Shown here piece by piece: positions 33,728 to 43,300 of a stretch of 64,000 nucleotides of DNA. Under the pieces are notes generated by a model that was not told the DNA's origin, searched no databases, and saw only the letters and a list, made by a program, of their open reading frames with translations. The DNA comes from Rubrobacter xylanophilus. Lineage in GTDB: Bacteria > Actinomycetota > Rubrobacteria > Rubrobacterales > Rubrobacteraceae. Made by a program: the position numbers and the translations under genes. How positions within the stretch are numbered: the first letter of the stretch is position 1; every line of letters begins with the position of its first letter. The stretch is taken from contig NZ_AP019791.1 of the NCBI RefSeq assembly GCF_007164525.1, forward strand, positions 2,095,501 to 2,159,500. Direction: 5' to 3'.

Positions 33728-34033
33728 CGGCCGCCACCTCAGCGGCGTTCCCGGCGGCCATTCGGAAACCCTCTTCAGGAAGCGAGGGTGAATATCCGTA
33801 CAACCTCCCGATGCTCGTCGTGACGCCTGCTCGCTCCAGAAGATGATGTCAGAGAAAGCGAACGCGCCACAACCCGGCTCCCGAGCAAATCATACCTCAG
33901 GGCGGCACATCTCCACCATCCGGACGACGGCCGGCACCCGGGGATGTGAGAGGGTGTTGCTGGCGCCGTTTCGCGCCGGACCGTCGAGATGCCGGCGGGC
34001 TCCTCCCCTCCGGCCCGCCGGCTCCCGCAGGGG
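33728..34033. other. 306-base gap between kinase and ABC permease
   Basis: The part next to the kinase is its presumed promoter region, with a possible TATGAT box on the minus strand (33894-33889) but no convincing -35. The part near 34000 holds the terminator of the ABC operon. No coding frame here looks real. Confidence 0.45.
33991..34022 (-). terminator. Terminator hairpin of the BMP-type ABC operon
   Basis: A perfect 10-bp stem (GCCGGCGGGC with GCCCGCCGGC) and a 12-base loop lie 12 bases past the last permease stop. There is no clear U-tract. Confidence 0.5.
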
Positions 34034-34957
34034 TCACTCCTTGCGATAGGGTTTCCCGATCGCCGCCGGGGCCACCGCCCGGCCGCCGAAGCCCGCGAGC
34101 ACGACGATCGTCAGCACGTAGGGGATCATCTGCAGGAACTCCAGCGGAACGACCTCCTGCGGCGCCTGGAAGATGAACGCCTGGGCAAGCCCGAACAGCA
34201 GGGCCGCCCCCGCCGCCCCGATCGGGTTCCAGCGGCCGAAGATCAGGGCCGCCAGCGCGATGAATCCCCTTCCGTTGGTCATCCCCTCCGTGAACGCCGA
34301 GAGTATCCCCATCGAGAGGTACACCCCGCCGAGGGCGGCGAGCAGTCCGGAGAGCGCCACCCCGTAGTAACGCATCCGCGTCACGCTCACCCCGGCGGTG
34401 TCCACCGCCTCCGGAGCCTCGCCGGTCCCCCGCAGCCGCAGTCCGAAGGGGGTGCGGAAGACCAGCAGGTACGTCAGGGGGACCATCGCGTACATCAGGT
34501 AAACCAGCAGGCTCTGGTCGAAGAAGGCCGGTCCCACGACCGGGATCTCCGAGAGCAGGGGGATGGCGACCGGCTCGAAGCCCTGCACCCGTGGCGAGGT
34601 GCCCGACTGGTCGAAGACCAGCTCCATCAAAAAACCGGTGCCCCCCAAGGCGAGCAGGTTGATCGCGGTGCCCGAGATGATCTGGTCAGCCTCGAAGGTG
34701 ATGCTCATGAGGGCGTGGATGAGGGCGAAGGCGAGCCCCGCCCCCAGCGCGCACAGGAGCCCCACCCACGCGCTGCCGGAGTAGAAGGCCCCGGCGACCC
34801 CGGCGAAGGCGCTTATGAGCATCAGGCCCTCGAGCCCGATGTTGACCACCCCGCTCCGCTCGCTGAACATCCCGCCCAGGGCCGCGAAGACCAGGGGGGT
34901 GGCGTTGCGGACCATCGAGGCCAGGAGGGGGGTGAGACCGCCGAGCAGTTCCTCCAT
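34034..34957 (-). CDS. BMP-type (nucleoside) ABC transporter permease 2
   Basis: The 307-residue membrane protein has about eight to nine helices and the family motif [19 protein letters not shown] near residue 35, typical of the second permease in BmpA/NupQ-type systems. ATG 34957 overlaps the preceding stop (TGATG). With its three neighbours it should form a purine-nucleoside or related importer. Confidence 0.88.
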   Translation of the reverse strand: MEELLGGLTPLLASMVRNATPLVFAALGGMFSERSGVVNIGLEGLMLISAFAGVAGAFYSGSAWVGLLCALGAGLAFALIHALMSITFEADQIISGTAINLLALGGTGFLMELVFDQSGTSPRVQGFEPVAIPLLSEIPVVGPAFFDQSLLVYLMYAMVPLTYLLVFRTPFGLRLRGTGEAPEAVDTAGVSVTRMRYYGVALSGLLAALGGVYLSMGILSAFTEGMTNGRGFIALAALIFGRWNPIGAAGAALLFGLAQAFIFQAPQEVVPLEFLQMIPYVLTIVVLAGFGGRAVAPAAIGKPYRKE

Positions 34958-36042
34958 CAGGAGGCCAGCCCCTCGTCCAGACGGGTCCCGGAGGCCAGCT
35001 CGCGGGCCCGCTTGCCGAAGATCAGCTCCACCAGCCTGGTGGCGGTGACCAGCAGCAGGATGATGGCCAGGAGCACGTCGGCGAGGTCCAGCGGCACGTC
35101 GGTCTCGAACTGCAGCTCCTGCGCCCCGGAGGCCAGCCCGCCGAAGAGCAGCGCCCCCAGCACCACCCCTGCCGGGTGGTTGCGCCCGAGCAGCGCCACC
35201 CCGATCCCGTTGAAACCCAGGTTGGAGACGAAGGGGATGGACATCTTGCCGTAGACGCCCATCACCTCCACCCCTCCCCCGAGCCCGGCCATGGCCCCGC
35301 CGATGGCCAGCGCGAGAACGGTGCTCGCCCCGATGCTCATCCCGGCGTAGTTGGCCGCCCCCGGCGAGAGCCCCACCGCCCGGAGCCTGAAGCCGAGCGT
35401 GGTGCGCCACAGCAGCAGGTAGACGGCCACCGCCGCCAGCAGGGCGATGAGGAGCCCGTAGTTCGCCCTCCCCAGCCCGAGGGTCGGGAGGCGGGCCGCG
35501 GGATCTATGAAGTCCGTCCCCGGCACCAGCCCCTCGGTCCGGAAGGGCTTGAGGGCCAGGTAGGTGGCCAGGTTGATGGCCACGAAGTTCAGCATGATCG
35601 TCGTGATGACCTCGTGCGCCCCGAAGCGCGCCTTGAGCAGCCCCGGTATCGCACCCCACAGAAAGCCGGTCAGGAAGCAGGCGAGCAGCACGACCGGGAT
35701 CGCCAGCGGCCCCAGAAAGCCGAGCGAGACACCGAGGATGGCCGCGGTGATGGCCCCGATGTACAGCTGCCCCTCCCCCCCGATGTTGAAGAGCCCGGTC
35801 CTGAACGCCACCGCCACCGCGAGCCCGGTGAAGATGAGCGGGGTGGCGTTGAGCAGCGTCCGGCCGATGGCCGCCGGGGAGCCCACCGCCCCCACGATGA
35901 GCGCCCGGTAGGCGGCGAGCGGGTTGTTGCCGGTGGTCAGCACGATCACCGCTCCCACCACGAGCGCCAGGGATATGGCGACGAGCGGGAAGACGAGCGC
36001 CCCGGTGGCCCTCCCGAGGACTACCCGGAGCCCGGCGCTCAC
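34957..36042 (-). CDS. BMP-type (nucleoside) ABC transporter permease 1
   Basis: The 361-residue permease has about nine to ten helices, with [27 protein letters not shown] near residue 67, the hallmark of NupP-type subunits, and [13 protein letters not shown] later. GTG start inside GTGA overlap with the ATPase stop. It heterodimerises with the following permease. Confidence 0.88.
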   Translation of the reverse strand: MSAGLRVVLGRATGALVFPLVAISLALVVGAVIVLTTGNNPLAAYRALIVGAVGSPAAIGRTLLNATPLIFTGLAVAVAFRTGLFNIGGEGQLYIGAITAAILGVSLGFLGPLAIPVVLLACFLTGFLWGAIPGLLKARFGAHEVITTIMLNFVAINLATYLALKPFRTEGLVPGTDFIDPAARLPTLGLGRANYGLLIALLAAVAVYLLLWRTTLGFRLRAVGLSPGAANYAGMSIGASTVLALAIGGAMAGLGGGVEVMGVYGKMSIPFVSNLGFNGIGVALLGRNHPAGVVLGALLFGGLASGAQELQFETDVPLDLADVLLAIILLLVTATRLVELIFGKRARELASGTRLDEGLAS

Positions 36043-37595
36043 CCACCCCTCCCGGCCATCAGCAGGCCCAGCTCCTCGTCGGTGGCCCCGGGACCGACCT
36101 CGCCGACGATCCGCCCGTCAAAGATCACCAGGATCCGGTCGGAGAGCGACCGGATCTCCTCGAGCTCCAGCGAAATCAGGAGTATAGCCTTGCCCTCTTC
36201 GCGCTGCCGGAGAAGCTGGCCGTGGATGAACTCTATGGCTCCCACGTCCACCCCGCGGGTGGGCTGGTAGGCGATTATGACCCCCGGGTCGCCGGAGAGC
36301 TCACGCGCCAGGATCGCCTTCTGCTGGTTGCCGCCGGAGAGGGCGCGCGCCGGGAGGTCCGGGTCGGGCGGACGCACGTCGAAGGTTCTGAGCACCTCGG
36401 CCGCCCGCCGGTGCATGACGGCCGGGCGGAGCCACCCCCACCGCGAGGCGTAGGGCGGCTCGTCGTAGGTCTTGAGCGCGTTGTTCTCGTAGAGGGCGAA
36501 GTCCGGCACGAGCCCCTTGGCCATCCGGTCCTCCGGCACGTAGGCCAGCCCGCGCCGCTTGCGGGCCTTGGCCCCGAGCCGGCTCACGTCCTCCCCGTCG
36601 AGACGCACGGTCCCGTCCTCCAGGGGCCGGGTCCCGGCGAGCGCCTCGGCGAGTTCAGTCTGCCCGTTGCCGTCGACCCCGGCTATCCCGACTATCTCCC
36701 CGCCCCGCACCCGCAGGCTCACCCCGTGCACCGCCACCGCCCCGGTGCCCGAACGGACGACGAGCCCCTCGGCCTCCAGGCGCGCCCCTCCGGGCCTGCT
36801 CTCCTCCTTCTCCAGCCGGAGCAGCACCTCCCGGCCGACCATCAGGCGGGCCAGCTCGCGCTCGTCGGTCTCCGCAGCCATCACGGTGTCCACCACCCGC
36901 CCGTCGCGGATGATCGTGATCCTGTCGGAGACCCCCAGAAGTTCGCCGAGCTTGTGGGTGATGAGGATCACGGAGAGGCCGGCCGCGACCAGCTCCTTGA
37001 GGGTGGAGAACAGATCCTCGGTCTCCTGGGGGGTGAGCACCGCGGTGGGCTCGTCGAGCACCAGGATACGCGCCTCCCGGTAGAGCGCCTTGAGGATCTC
37101 CACCCGCTGCTGCTCGCCCACCGACAGCTCCGCCACCCGCGCCCGCGGGTCCACCCGCAGCCCGTAGCGCTCGCACAGCTCCCCGGTCTCCCTTACAGCC
37201 CGCCGGAAGTCCACCGCGAGCCCCCGCCGGGGCTCGGCCCCGAGCACGATGTTCTCGGCCACGGTGAGCGGGGGGATGAGGGTGAAGTGCTGATGGACCA
37301 TCCCTATCCCCCGCTCCACGGCGTCCTTGGGATCCTTTATCTCGACCCGCTCGCCGTCCAGGAAGATCTCACCCGCATCCGGCGAGTAGAGCCCGTAGAG
37401 GATCTTCATCAGGGTGGACTTGCCGGCCCCGTTCTCCCCGAGGATCCCGAGCACCTCCCCCTTGCGCAGCGAGATGGAGATGCCGTCGTTGGCCCTCACC
37501 GACCCGAAGGTCTTGGTGATCCCCCGCATCTCCAGCACGACGGGGGGCTCCCCGGCCGTGCCGGCCCGTCTCCCGGTTGGTTCCCTCTCGGCCAC
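36039..37595 (-). CDS. BMP-type (nucleoside) ABC transporter ATPase, two domains
   Basis: The 518-residue protein carries two ABC domains. The first has Walker [10 protein letters not shown] near residue 53, signature [17 protein letters not shown] and Walker [14 protein letters not shown]. The second has a degenerate Walker A ([12 protein letters not shown]) and signature [16 protein letters not shown]. This asymmetry is usual in NupO/YufO and sugar CUT2 ATPases. It powers import together with the two permeases. Confidence 0.92.
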   Translation of the reverse strand: MAEREPTGRRAGTAGEPPVVLEMRGITKTFGSVRANDGISISLRKGEVLGILGENGAGKSTLMKILYGLYSPDAGEIFLDGERVEIKDPKDAVERGIGMVHQHFTLIPPLTVAENIVLGAEPRRGLAVDFRRAVRETGELCERYGLRVDPRARVAELSVGEQQRVEILKALYREARILVLDEPTAVLTPQETEDLFSTLKELVAAGLSVILITHKLGELLGVSDRITIIRDGRVVDTVMAAETDERELARLMVGREVLLRLEKEESRPGGARLEAEGLVVRSGTGAVAVHGVSLRVRGGEIVGIAGVDGNGQTELAEALAGTRPLEDGTVRLDGEDVSRLGAKARKRRGLAYVPEDRMAKGLVPDFALYENNALKTYDEPPYASRWGWLRPAVMHRRAAEVLRTFDVRPPDPDLPARALSGGNQQKAILARELSGDPGVIIAYQPTRGVDVGAIEFIHGQLLRQREEGKAILLISLELEEIRSLSDRILVIFDGRIVGEVGPGATDEELGLLMAGRGG

Positions 37596-37602
37596 GGGAT
37601 CT

Positions 37603-38679
37603 CTACCCGGCGGGCTCCTCGGGCACCTCTATCTCGCCGCTTATTATCCCCTCGCGGGCCTGATCCACCCGGTCCTTGACCTCCTGGGGGACGAACCGGT
37701 CGAACCTGTAGAAGGGCGCGAGGCTGAGCCCCCCGTCTTCGAGGCCGAACTCCTGCACCTCCCCGCCGGGGAACTCACCGTTCCGCGCCGCCTCGATGGT
37801 CTGGAAGACCGCGTTGTCCACCCGCTTGACCACCGAGGTCAGGATCGGCGAATCCGGGAAGAGCTTGGCCTGGTCCGAGTCGACGCCGATGGCGAAGATC
37901 TTCTGCTCCCGCGCGGCCTCGAAGAGGCCGGCCCCCGTGGCGCCGGAGGCGTGGTAGATGACGTCGGCCCCCTCGTTGATCTGCTGCAGCGCGATCTCCT
38001 TGCCCCGCGCCGGGTCGTTGAATGCCTCGGGGGTGGTGCCGGCGTACTGCACCAGCACCTCGCAGTCCGGACAGACCGCCTCCACCCCGGCCTCGTATCC
38101 GGCCTGGAACTTGCGGATCAGATCCGACTCCTGACCGCCCAGAAAGCCGACGACCTTGTTCTGCGGGTCGGTGTAGGGGGTCCGCTCCTGGGTCATGAGC
38201 CCGGCCACGACCCCGGCCAGGTAGCTCCCCTCCTGCTCCCGGAAGACCAGGCTCGCCACGTTCGGCTGCTCCACCACCGAGTCCACGATGGCGAACTGCG
38301 TGTCCGGGAACTGCTGGGAGACCTCGGTCACCGCGTCGGTCATCAAAAAGCCGATGGCGAAGACCGGCCCGTAGCCGGACTCGGCGAGCTGCGTGAGGTT
38401 GCTCACGTAGTCGGTCGGGGCGTTGGACTCGAGCACCTCGACCTCAACCCCGAACTCCTCGCCGGCCCGCTTGAGACCCCGGTAGGCCGAGTCGTTGAAG
38501 CTCTGGTCGCCGAGCCCCCCGACGTCGGTGACCATCGCGGGACGCACCTCGGCCCCTCCGCCACCACCGTTGCCACCACCGCCCTCCTCGCCGCCCCCTC
38601 CGGAGCCGCCGCAGGCCGCTGCGAGGGCTAGTAGCACGGCCAACAACACGACCAGAATGCCGAATCTCTCTACTCGCAT
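37603..38679 (-). CDS. BMP-family lipoprotein, ABC substrate-binding protein
   Basis: The 358-residue protein has a lipoprotein signal (LALAAACGG, lipid Cys near residue 23), a Gly-rich linker, and the BMP fold: MVTDVGGLGDQSFNDSAYRGL, TDAVTEVSQQFPDTQFAIVDS and VDSDQAKLFP. BMP proteins (such as PnrA) bind purine nucleosides. ATG 38679 follows GGGAGAA. It is the first transporter gene of the operon. Confidence 0.9.
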   Translation of the reverse strand: MRVERFGILVVLLAVLLALAAACGGSGGGGEEGGGGNGGGGGAEVRPAMVTDVGGLGDQSFNDSAYRGLKRAGEEFGVEVEVLESNAPTDYVSNLTQLAESGYGPVFAIGFLMTDAVTEVSQQFPDTQFAIVDSVVEQPNVASLVFREQEGSYLAGVVAGLMTQERTPYTDPQNKVVGFLGGQESDLIRKFQAGYEAGVEAVCPDCEVLVQYAGTTPEAFNDPARGKEIALQQINEGADVIYHASGATGAGLFEAAREQKIFAIGVDSDQAKLFPDSPILTSVVKRVDNAVFQTIEAARNGEFPGGEVQEFGLEDGGLSLAPFYRFDRFVPQEVKDRVDQAREGIISGEIEVPEEPAG

Positions 38680-38730
38680 GGTTCTCCCGTTCTTCGAGGG
38701 TACACCAAAGCCCCGGCGTCCTCCGCCGGC

Positions 38731-38759
38731 ATGATATTCCCGGCCCATGGCCGACGCAA
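38731..38759 (-). promoter_or_regulatory. Promoter of the BMP-type ABC operon
   Basis: On the minus strand TTGCGT (38759-38754) and TATCAT (38736-38731) are separated by 17 bases, 52 bases before the BMP gene. It lies just after the stop of the small gene at 38775. Confidence 0.5.
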
Positions 38760-38774
38760 CGGAACCATCCTACC

Positions 38775-38990
38775 CTACTGCAGCAGTTTCTTCAGGCGAT
38801 CCTCCAGATACCCGGCGCTCACCTGACCCTCGGGCCGGTAGGCCACGGCCTCCCGGCAGAGATGGTAGAGCGCCAAGGTCCGCGAGGGCGAAAGCCGGCG
38901 GCCGCCCGCCTGCTCGAGCACCAGGCGCATGAGATCCAGCGCCACCTCGGCCTCGCTCTTGACGGGAGGGTGCTGCTCCGTGCCGGACAC
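38775..38990 (-). CDS. Small hypothetical helical protein
   Basis: The 71-residue protein is mostly helical (EAEVALDLMRLVLEQAGG and TLALYHLCREAVAYRP), with no known motif. GTG 38990 is the first start. The ribosome site is weak, so the start is uncertain. It is in the same direction as the BMP operon but a promoter lies between. Confidence 0.5.
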   Translation of the reverse strand: MSGTEQHPPVKSEAEVALDLMRLVLEQAGGRRLSPSRTLALYHLCREAVAYRPEGQVSAGYLEDRLKKLLQ

Positions 38991-39078
38991 CTCGCCATTA
39001 TACAGTGGGGCCGTGTGCGATCGTATGGTAAACTTTTTCCCGCTTTGCGGGCGGCAGGCGGATCTCTCGGGGATTCCG

Positions 39079-39747
39079 ATGGGAGAGATTAGGCGCGTCT
39101 ACACCAGATGTCCCCTGTGCGGGCAGGTCTTCCGGGCGGCACACGCGGGGAGCTACATCACGGTGGGGCGCGATTCGGACCTCTGCCCGCGCTTTCCCGG
39201 CCGCCGCTTCGACGCGGCGCGCCTGATCCGCAGCGAGATCACCATGTGCCCCCGGTGCTACTTCGCCTCCGCCGAGGACTTCCGGGAGCTGGACCTCACC
39301 TTCGACGAGCGCTACGACCTGGAGGAGCGGCTGCGGGAGGACGGGCTGCTCAGGATCTTCCGGGCCAACCAGCCGCCATGGCTGGCCTTCCACGCGGCCG
39401 AGATCTGCGGCCAGGAACGGCGCCTCCCGGCCCGAGAGCTGGGCGATCTCTGCCTGCGCGCCTCCTGGGTGTGCCGCAAGGCCGGGGAGCGCGCCTTCGA
39501 GAGCACCTTCCAGCTGCGCGCCGTCCGGTACTTCATGCGCGCCCTGGACAACGAGGAGCTCGAGGGCCGGAGGCTCCCGGTGACCACCTACCTGGTCGGT
39601 GAACTCAACCGTCGCCTCGGCCACCACCGCGAGGCACTCAACTGGTACGTCAACGCCGAGCGCACCATGCAAGCGGTGGGGAGGATGGCCTGGCTGGACC
39701 GCCTCATCTCCCGCCAGAGCAGGCTCGCCCGCGAGCAGGCGGCCTGA
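39079..39747 (+). CDS. DUF2225 family protein with two CxxC pairs
   Basis: The 222-residue protein has CPLCGQVF near residue 13 and MCPRCYFAS near 58, probably binding a metal, then a helical TPR-like repeat region (residues 110-215), as in DUF2225. ATG 39079 is preferred because TAAACT at 39029-39034 would put the transcript start beyond the earlier ATG at 39025. Function is unknown. Confidence 0.75.
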   Translation: MGEIRRVYTRCPLCGQVFRAAHAGSYITVGRDSDLCPRFPGRRFDAARLIRSEITMCPRCYFASAEDFRELDLTFDERYDLEERLREDGLLRIFRANQPPWLAFHAAEICGQERRLPARELGDLCLRASWVCRKAGERAFESTFQLRAVRYFMRALDNEELEGRRLPVTTYLVGELNRRLGHHREALNWYVNAERTMQAVGRMAWLDRLISRQSRLAREQAA

Positions 39748-39757
39748 GGGGGCGTCC

Positions 39758-40576
39758 TCAGGCTATGGTCGCCTCCACCGCCCGCGCTCCGGCCGCCCGG
39801 TCCGGCACCCAGTAGGCGATCCCGTTTATGTACTGCGGGGTGCCCGGGTAGAGCTCCACCTCCCCTACCCCGAAGATCCACATCCTGAGCGCCAGCCGCG
39901 CCGCGGAGACGGGGTTCATGTTGGTATCCACGTTGGTCCAGACGGCCCGGGCCACCAGCGGCAACCGGACGAGCTTCCGCGGCGAGGTGGCCTCCGCGAC
40001 CAGCGCCCGCAGGAACTCCTGCTGACGTCCGATGCGCCCGATGTCTGCCGTGGGACCGCCCCGGTATCGGACGTAGGCCAGCGCCTCGAAACCGTTCAGC
40101 GTCTGTCGCCCGGCGGGGATGGAGACGTAGCGCCCGTCCATGCCGTAAGCGATCGGTTGCTCCACGTCCACGGTGATGCCCCCCAGGGCGTCCACCACCT
40201 CCCGCACCGCCTCGAAGTCCACAACCGCGTAGTTTCCTATCCGGACGCCGGTCAGCTCCTCCAGCGTCTCCACCGCAAGCTCCGGTCCGCCGTGGGCCAG
40301 CGCCGCGTTCACCTTGTCCTGCCCGACGCCCGGAATCTCCACCAGCGTGTCGCGCGGCACCGCGAGAACCCCTCCCCCCGCCTTCGCCACCACGATGGTG
40401 TCCGAGCGGGAGGGCTCGGCACCCCGGGCGTCGCTGCCAAGCAGCACCACCCGGCTGCTCCCCCAAGGCAGGACCACATAGGCAAAAAAGAGCAGAACGA
40501 GGATGGCCAGCAGCCCCAGCCCGATCCGCAGAAGGCTCTTCCCGCCCCGGCCCGTCCTGTAGACCTCCATGCCCAT
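39758..40576 (-). CDS. LytR-CpsA-Psr (LCP) family cell-wall ligase
   Basis: The 272-residue protein has a membrane anchor (about residues 18-37) and an extracellular LCP domain: RSDTIVVAKAGGGVLAVPRDTLVEIPG, VDALGGITVDVEQPI and ALAYVRYRGGPTADIGRIGRQQEFL, with the conserved Arg and Asp residues for polyprenyl pyrophosphate. These enzymes attach glycopolymers to peptidoglycan. ATG 40576 is chosen from the length of the cytoplasmic tail. The longer frame upstream is antisense. Confidence 0.86.
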   Translation of the reverse strand: MGMEVYRTGRGGKSLLRIGLGLLAILVLLFFAYVVLPWGSSRVVLLGSDARGAEPSRSDTIVVAKAGGGVLAVPRDTLVEIPGVGQDKVNAALAHGGPELAVETLEELTGVRIGNYAVVDFEAVREVVDALGGITVDVEQPIAYGMDGRYVSIPAGRQTLNGFEALAYVRYRGGPTADIGRIGRQQEFLRALVAEATSPRKLVRLPLVARAVWTNVDTNMNPVSAARLALRMWIFGVGEVELYPGTPQYINGIAYWVPDRAAGARAVEATIA

Positions 40577-40693
40577 GACGACCAACGAGGAATACCACAC
40601 CGTCGGAGGAATTACACGCCGGACAAGGCCCCTGCCTTTCTCCCTGTGATAGCTCGCCCCGAACGGGAGCGCGGCGGCGGGTATACTGCCGGT

Positions 40694-41521
40694 GTGGAAG
40701 AGCTCGGCACACCGGCCCGCGACGGCGAGCTCGGCGTGGCCTGGGAGGGGCTTGCCGCCTCCTGCGCCCCACCGCTGCGGCGGCTGGGTGGCTTTCTGCT
40801 CGTCGGGTTCGCCCTCTTCGCCGCGACGACCACCGCGGTGATCCTCTACTACAACCTCTTCGGCGAGCGGGCCTTCGCGGGTCAGGGGGTCGCCGTGCCG
40901 CACGCCGCCTTCTACGCGACCATGGGGTTCAGCGCGGCCGTCGCCGGCGGCGGATACCTCCTCTGGCTCTACCGCAGCCTCCGCTCCTACGCCGCCTTCT
41001 CCCGGATACTGCGTGACCGGGGGCTGGATCCCCGGCGCCCGACTCGCGACGGACTCTCCGCCTACTCCGACGAGCAGCTCCTGGCCCTGCGCACCCGCTA
41101 CGAGCGGGCCCTCCCGGGCTCCCTGAAGGAACGGCTCGCCCGCACCTTCGGCTTCCACGAGGACGACTCCTTCTCCCTGGGCCCCCTCAGCGCCCGGCCC
41201 GGAACCTTCGAGATGGGGGTGCTGCGGATGGAGTGGGAGGCCAACCTCCTCCTCCGCTCCGGTGAGCCGCTGCCGGAGATCTCCTGGTGGACCGAGGGCC
41301 GGCACCGGCTGCTCCCCCGCAGGCCCAGCGAGCTGTGCCGCCTCCTCTTCGCCCTGCGCTATACCACCGAGTCGGTGCGCGAGCTCAAGCGCCGCTACGG
41401 CTACAGGGTCGAGCGCTGGCACAAGACCGTACCCGAGGGGGAGCTCTGGGACGCCGTACGGGACCACGAGGAGGCCCGCCGCATCCAGGCCGCGCTCAAT
41501 CGTCGCGTCCGCGGCGCCTGA
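40694..41521 (+). CDS. Hypothetical two-helix membrane protein
   Basis: I do not recognise the family. The 275-residue protein has two membrane helices (about residues 28-55 and 72-95), then a basic helical cytoplasmic region with RYERALPGSLKERLARTFGFHED and a Trp-rich ISWWTEG segment. GTG 40694 is preceded by TATACT (40682-40687) six bases upstream and no ribosome site, so leaderless initiation is likely. Confidence 0.55.
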   Translation: MEELGTPARDGELGVAWEGLAASCAPPLRRLGGFLLVGFALFAATTTAVILYYNLFGERAFAGQGVAVPHAAFYATMGFSAAVAGGGYLLWLYRSLRSYAAFSRILRDRGLDPRRPTRDGLSAYSDEQLLALRTRYERALPGSLKERLARTFGFHEDDSFSLGPLSARPGTFEMGVLRMEWEANLLLRSGEPLPEISWWTEGRHRLLPRRPSELCRLLFALRYTTESVRELKRRYGYRVERWHKTVPEGELWDAVRDHEEARRIQAALNRRVRGA

Positions 41522-41713
41522 GCACGGCTTTCCCCGCTCATGAGAGTCCCCGACGACCGGCAACGAACCCGGCGAGGGGCTATACTGCCCGATTGAGGAG
41601 GGGGCTCATAGGCAACAGAGACCGCCCGGACCGGCGGCGGGGACGGTCCTTCCGCAAACCGGGCTCAGGGGTCCCTGGCGAAAATCCGGATCGCATCGAG
41701 TCGGGAGGAGTAA

Positions 41714-43300
41714 GTGACCGGGCAGAGAACGGATCGCGAACTCGCCGACGTTCCCGAGATGGGCGAGGGGGCCGAGGAGGTGCGCGTCTCCCGGCGCGCC
41801 TGGATAGGGCGTTTTCTCGGTCCCCTCCTCGCGGTAGTCGCCTACTTCACCCTGCCCACCGGCCAGGATGGCCTCTCCCAGGCGGGGGTGGCCACGGTCT
41901 CCGTCGGGATACTCATGGCGGTGTGGTGGATCACCGAGGCGCTCCCGCTGCCGGCGACCGCCCTGCTGCCGATAGCGCTGTTCCCGTTGCTGGGGGTGGT
42001 GGAGATCGGGGAGGCCACGGCCCCGTACGCGAACGACCTGATCTTCCTGTTCATGGGCGGGTTCATGCTCGCGCTCGCCATGCAGCGCTGGGGGCTGCAC
42101 CGCAGGATCGCGCTCCTGACCGTGCTCGCGGTCGGGACGAGGCCCGTTCGCATGATCGGCGGCTTCATGCTGGCCACCGCCTTCATCAGCATGTGGGTGA
42201 GCAACACCGCGACCACGGTGATGATGCTGCCGATCGGCCTGAGCGTCCTGGCGCTAGTGCTCGATCGGGAGGGGGATGCGCCGCAGAGCGAGGAGGCACC
42301 CGAAGGCGGACGGACGAGGGCCGAAGAGCTCACCGGACCGGGTGCCTCGAACTTCGCCACCTGTCTAATGCTCGCGATAGCCTACGCCGCCAGCATCGGC
42401 TCCCTCTCCACCCTCATCGGCACCCCGCCGAACCTGTTCATGGCCGGCTTCCTCCAGGAGACCTACGACATCTCCATAGGCTTCGGCGAGTGGATGATGG
42501 TGGGCCTGCCGCTCGCCGCCGTCTTTCTGGTGCTCGCCTGGCTGGTGCTCACCCGCCTTATCTACCCCCCGGAGATAGACCAGATCTCCGGGGGGCGGGA
42601 GCTGATCCGAGGGGAACTCCGCCAGATGGGCCCCGCCAGCAGAGGCGAGAAGGTCGTGCTCGTCGTCTTCGTGCTCACGGCGCTGGCCTGGATCACGCGC
42701 GAGCCCCTGACCAACGCCGTCGGCTGGCTCGGAGGCCTCGACGACGCGGGCATCGCGATAATCGCGGCCATCTTGCTGTTCATCATACCCGTCGACTGGA
42801 GAAACGGCGTCTTCACGCTGGACTGGGAGACCGCCCGGCAACTGCCCTGGGGCGTCCTCCTGCTGTTCGGCGGGGGGCTGAGCCTGGCCAACGCGGTTAC
42901 CGAGACCGGCGTGGACGAGTGGATCGGCAGCTTGATTACCGGGCTGCAGTGGATTCCGGTCCTCCTCCTCGTCGTGATCGTCGCCGCCGCGATCCTGCTG
43001 CTCACCGAGCTGACGAGCAACACCGCCACGGCGGCGACCTTCCTGCCGATCGTCGCCGGCGCCGCCATCGGACTTGACCTCAATCCCCTGGTGTTCGTGG
43101 TCCCCGCCGCCCTGGCAGCCTCCTGCGCCTTCATGATGCCGGTCGCCACCCCGCCGAACGCGATCGTATTCGGCTCGGGCCACATCACGATCGTCCAGAT
43201 GGTGCGCGCCGGCATATGGCTCAACGTGATCGGCGTCCTCCTGATAACGCTCGCGGTCTACACGCTGGCCAACTGGGTGCTGGGCGTCAACCTTGGTTAA
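41714..43300 (+). CDS. DASS-family sodium-coupled anion/dicarboxylate transporter
   Basis: The 528-residue protein has about eleven to twelve helices and the DASS (SLC13) motifs: MWVSNTATTVMMLPIG near residue 157 and LTELTSNTATAATFLPI near 425, the SNT signatures that bind sodium, with a GTPPNLF-like IGTPPNLFMAG. It imports sulfate or C4-dicarboxylates with sodium. GTG 41714 follows GGAGGAGTAA. A TATACT at 41581-41586 suggests a transcript start near 41593 and a leader of about 120 bases. Its stop overlaps the next gene. Confidence 0.9.
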   Translation: MTGQRTDRELADVPEMGEGAEEVRVSRRAWIGRFLGPLLAVVAYFTLPTGQDGLSQAGVATVSVGILMAVWWITEALPLPATALLPIALFPLLGVVEIGEATAPYANDLIFLFMGGFMLALAMQRWGLHRRIALLTVLAVGTRPVRMIGGFMLATAFISMWVSNTATTVMMLPIGLSVLALVLDREGDAPQSEEAPEGGRTRAEELTGPGASNFATCLMLAIAYAASIGSLSTLIGTPPNLFMAGFLQETYDISIGFGEWMMVGLPLAAVFLVLAWLVLTRLIYPPEIDQISGGRELIRGELRQMGPASRGEKVVLVVFVLTALAWITREPLTNAVGWLGGLDDAGIAIIAAILLFIIPVDWRNGVFTLDWETARQLPWGVLLLFGGGLSLANAVTETGVDEWIGSLITGLQWIPVLLLVVIVAAAILLLTELTSNTATAATFLPIVAGAAIGLDLNPLVFVVPAALAASCAFMMPVATPPNAIVFGSGHITIVQMVRAGIWLNVIGVLLITLAVYTLANWVLGVNLG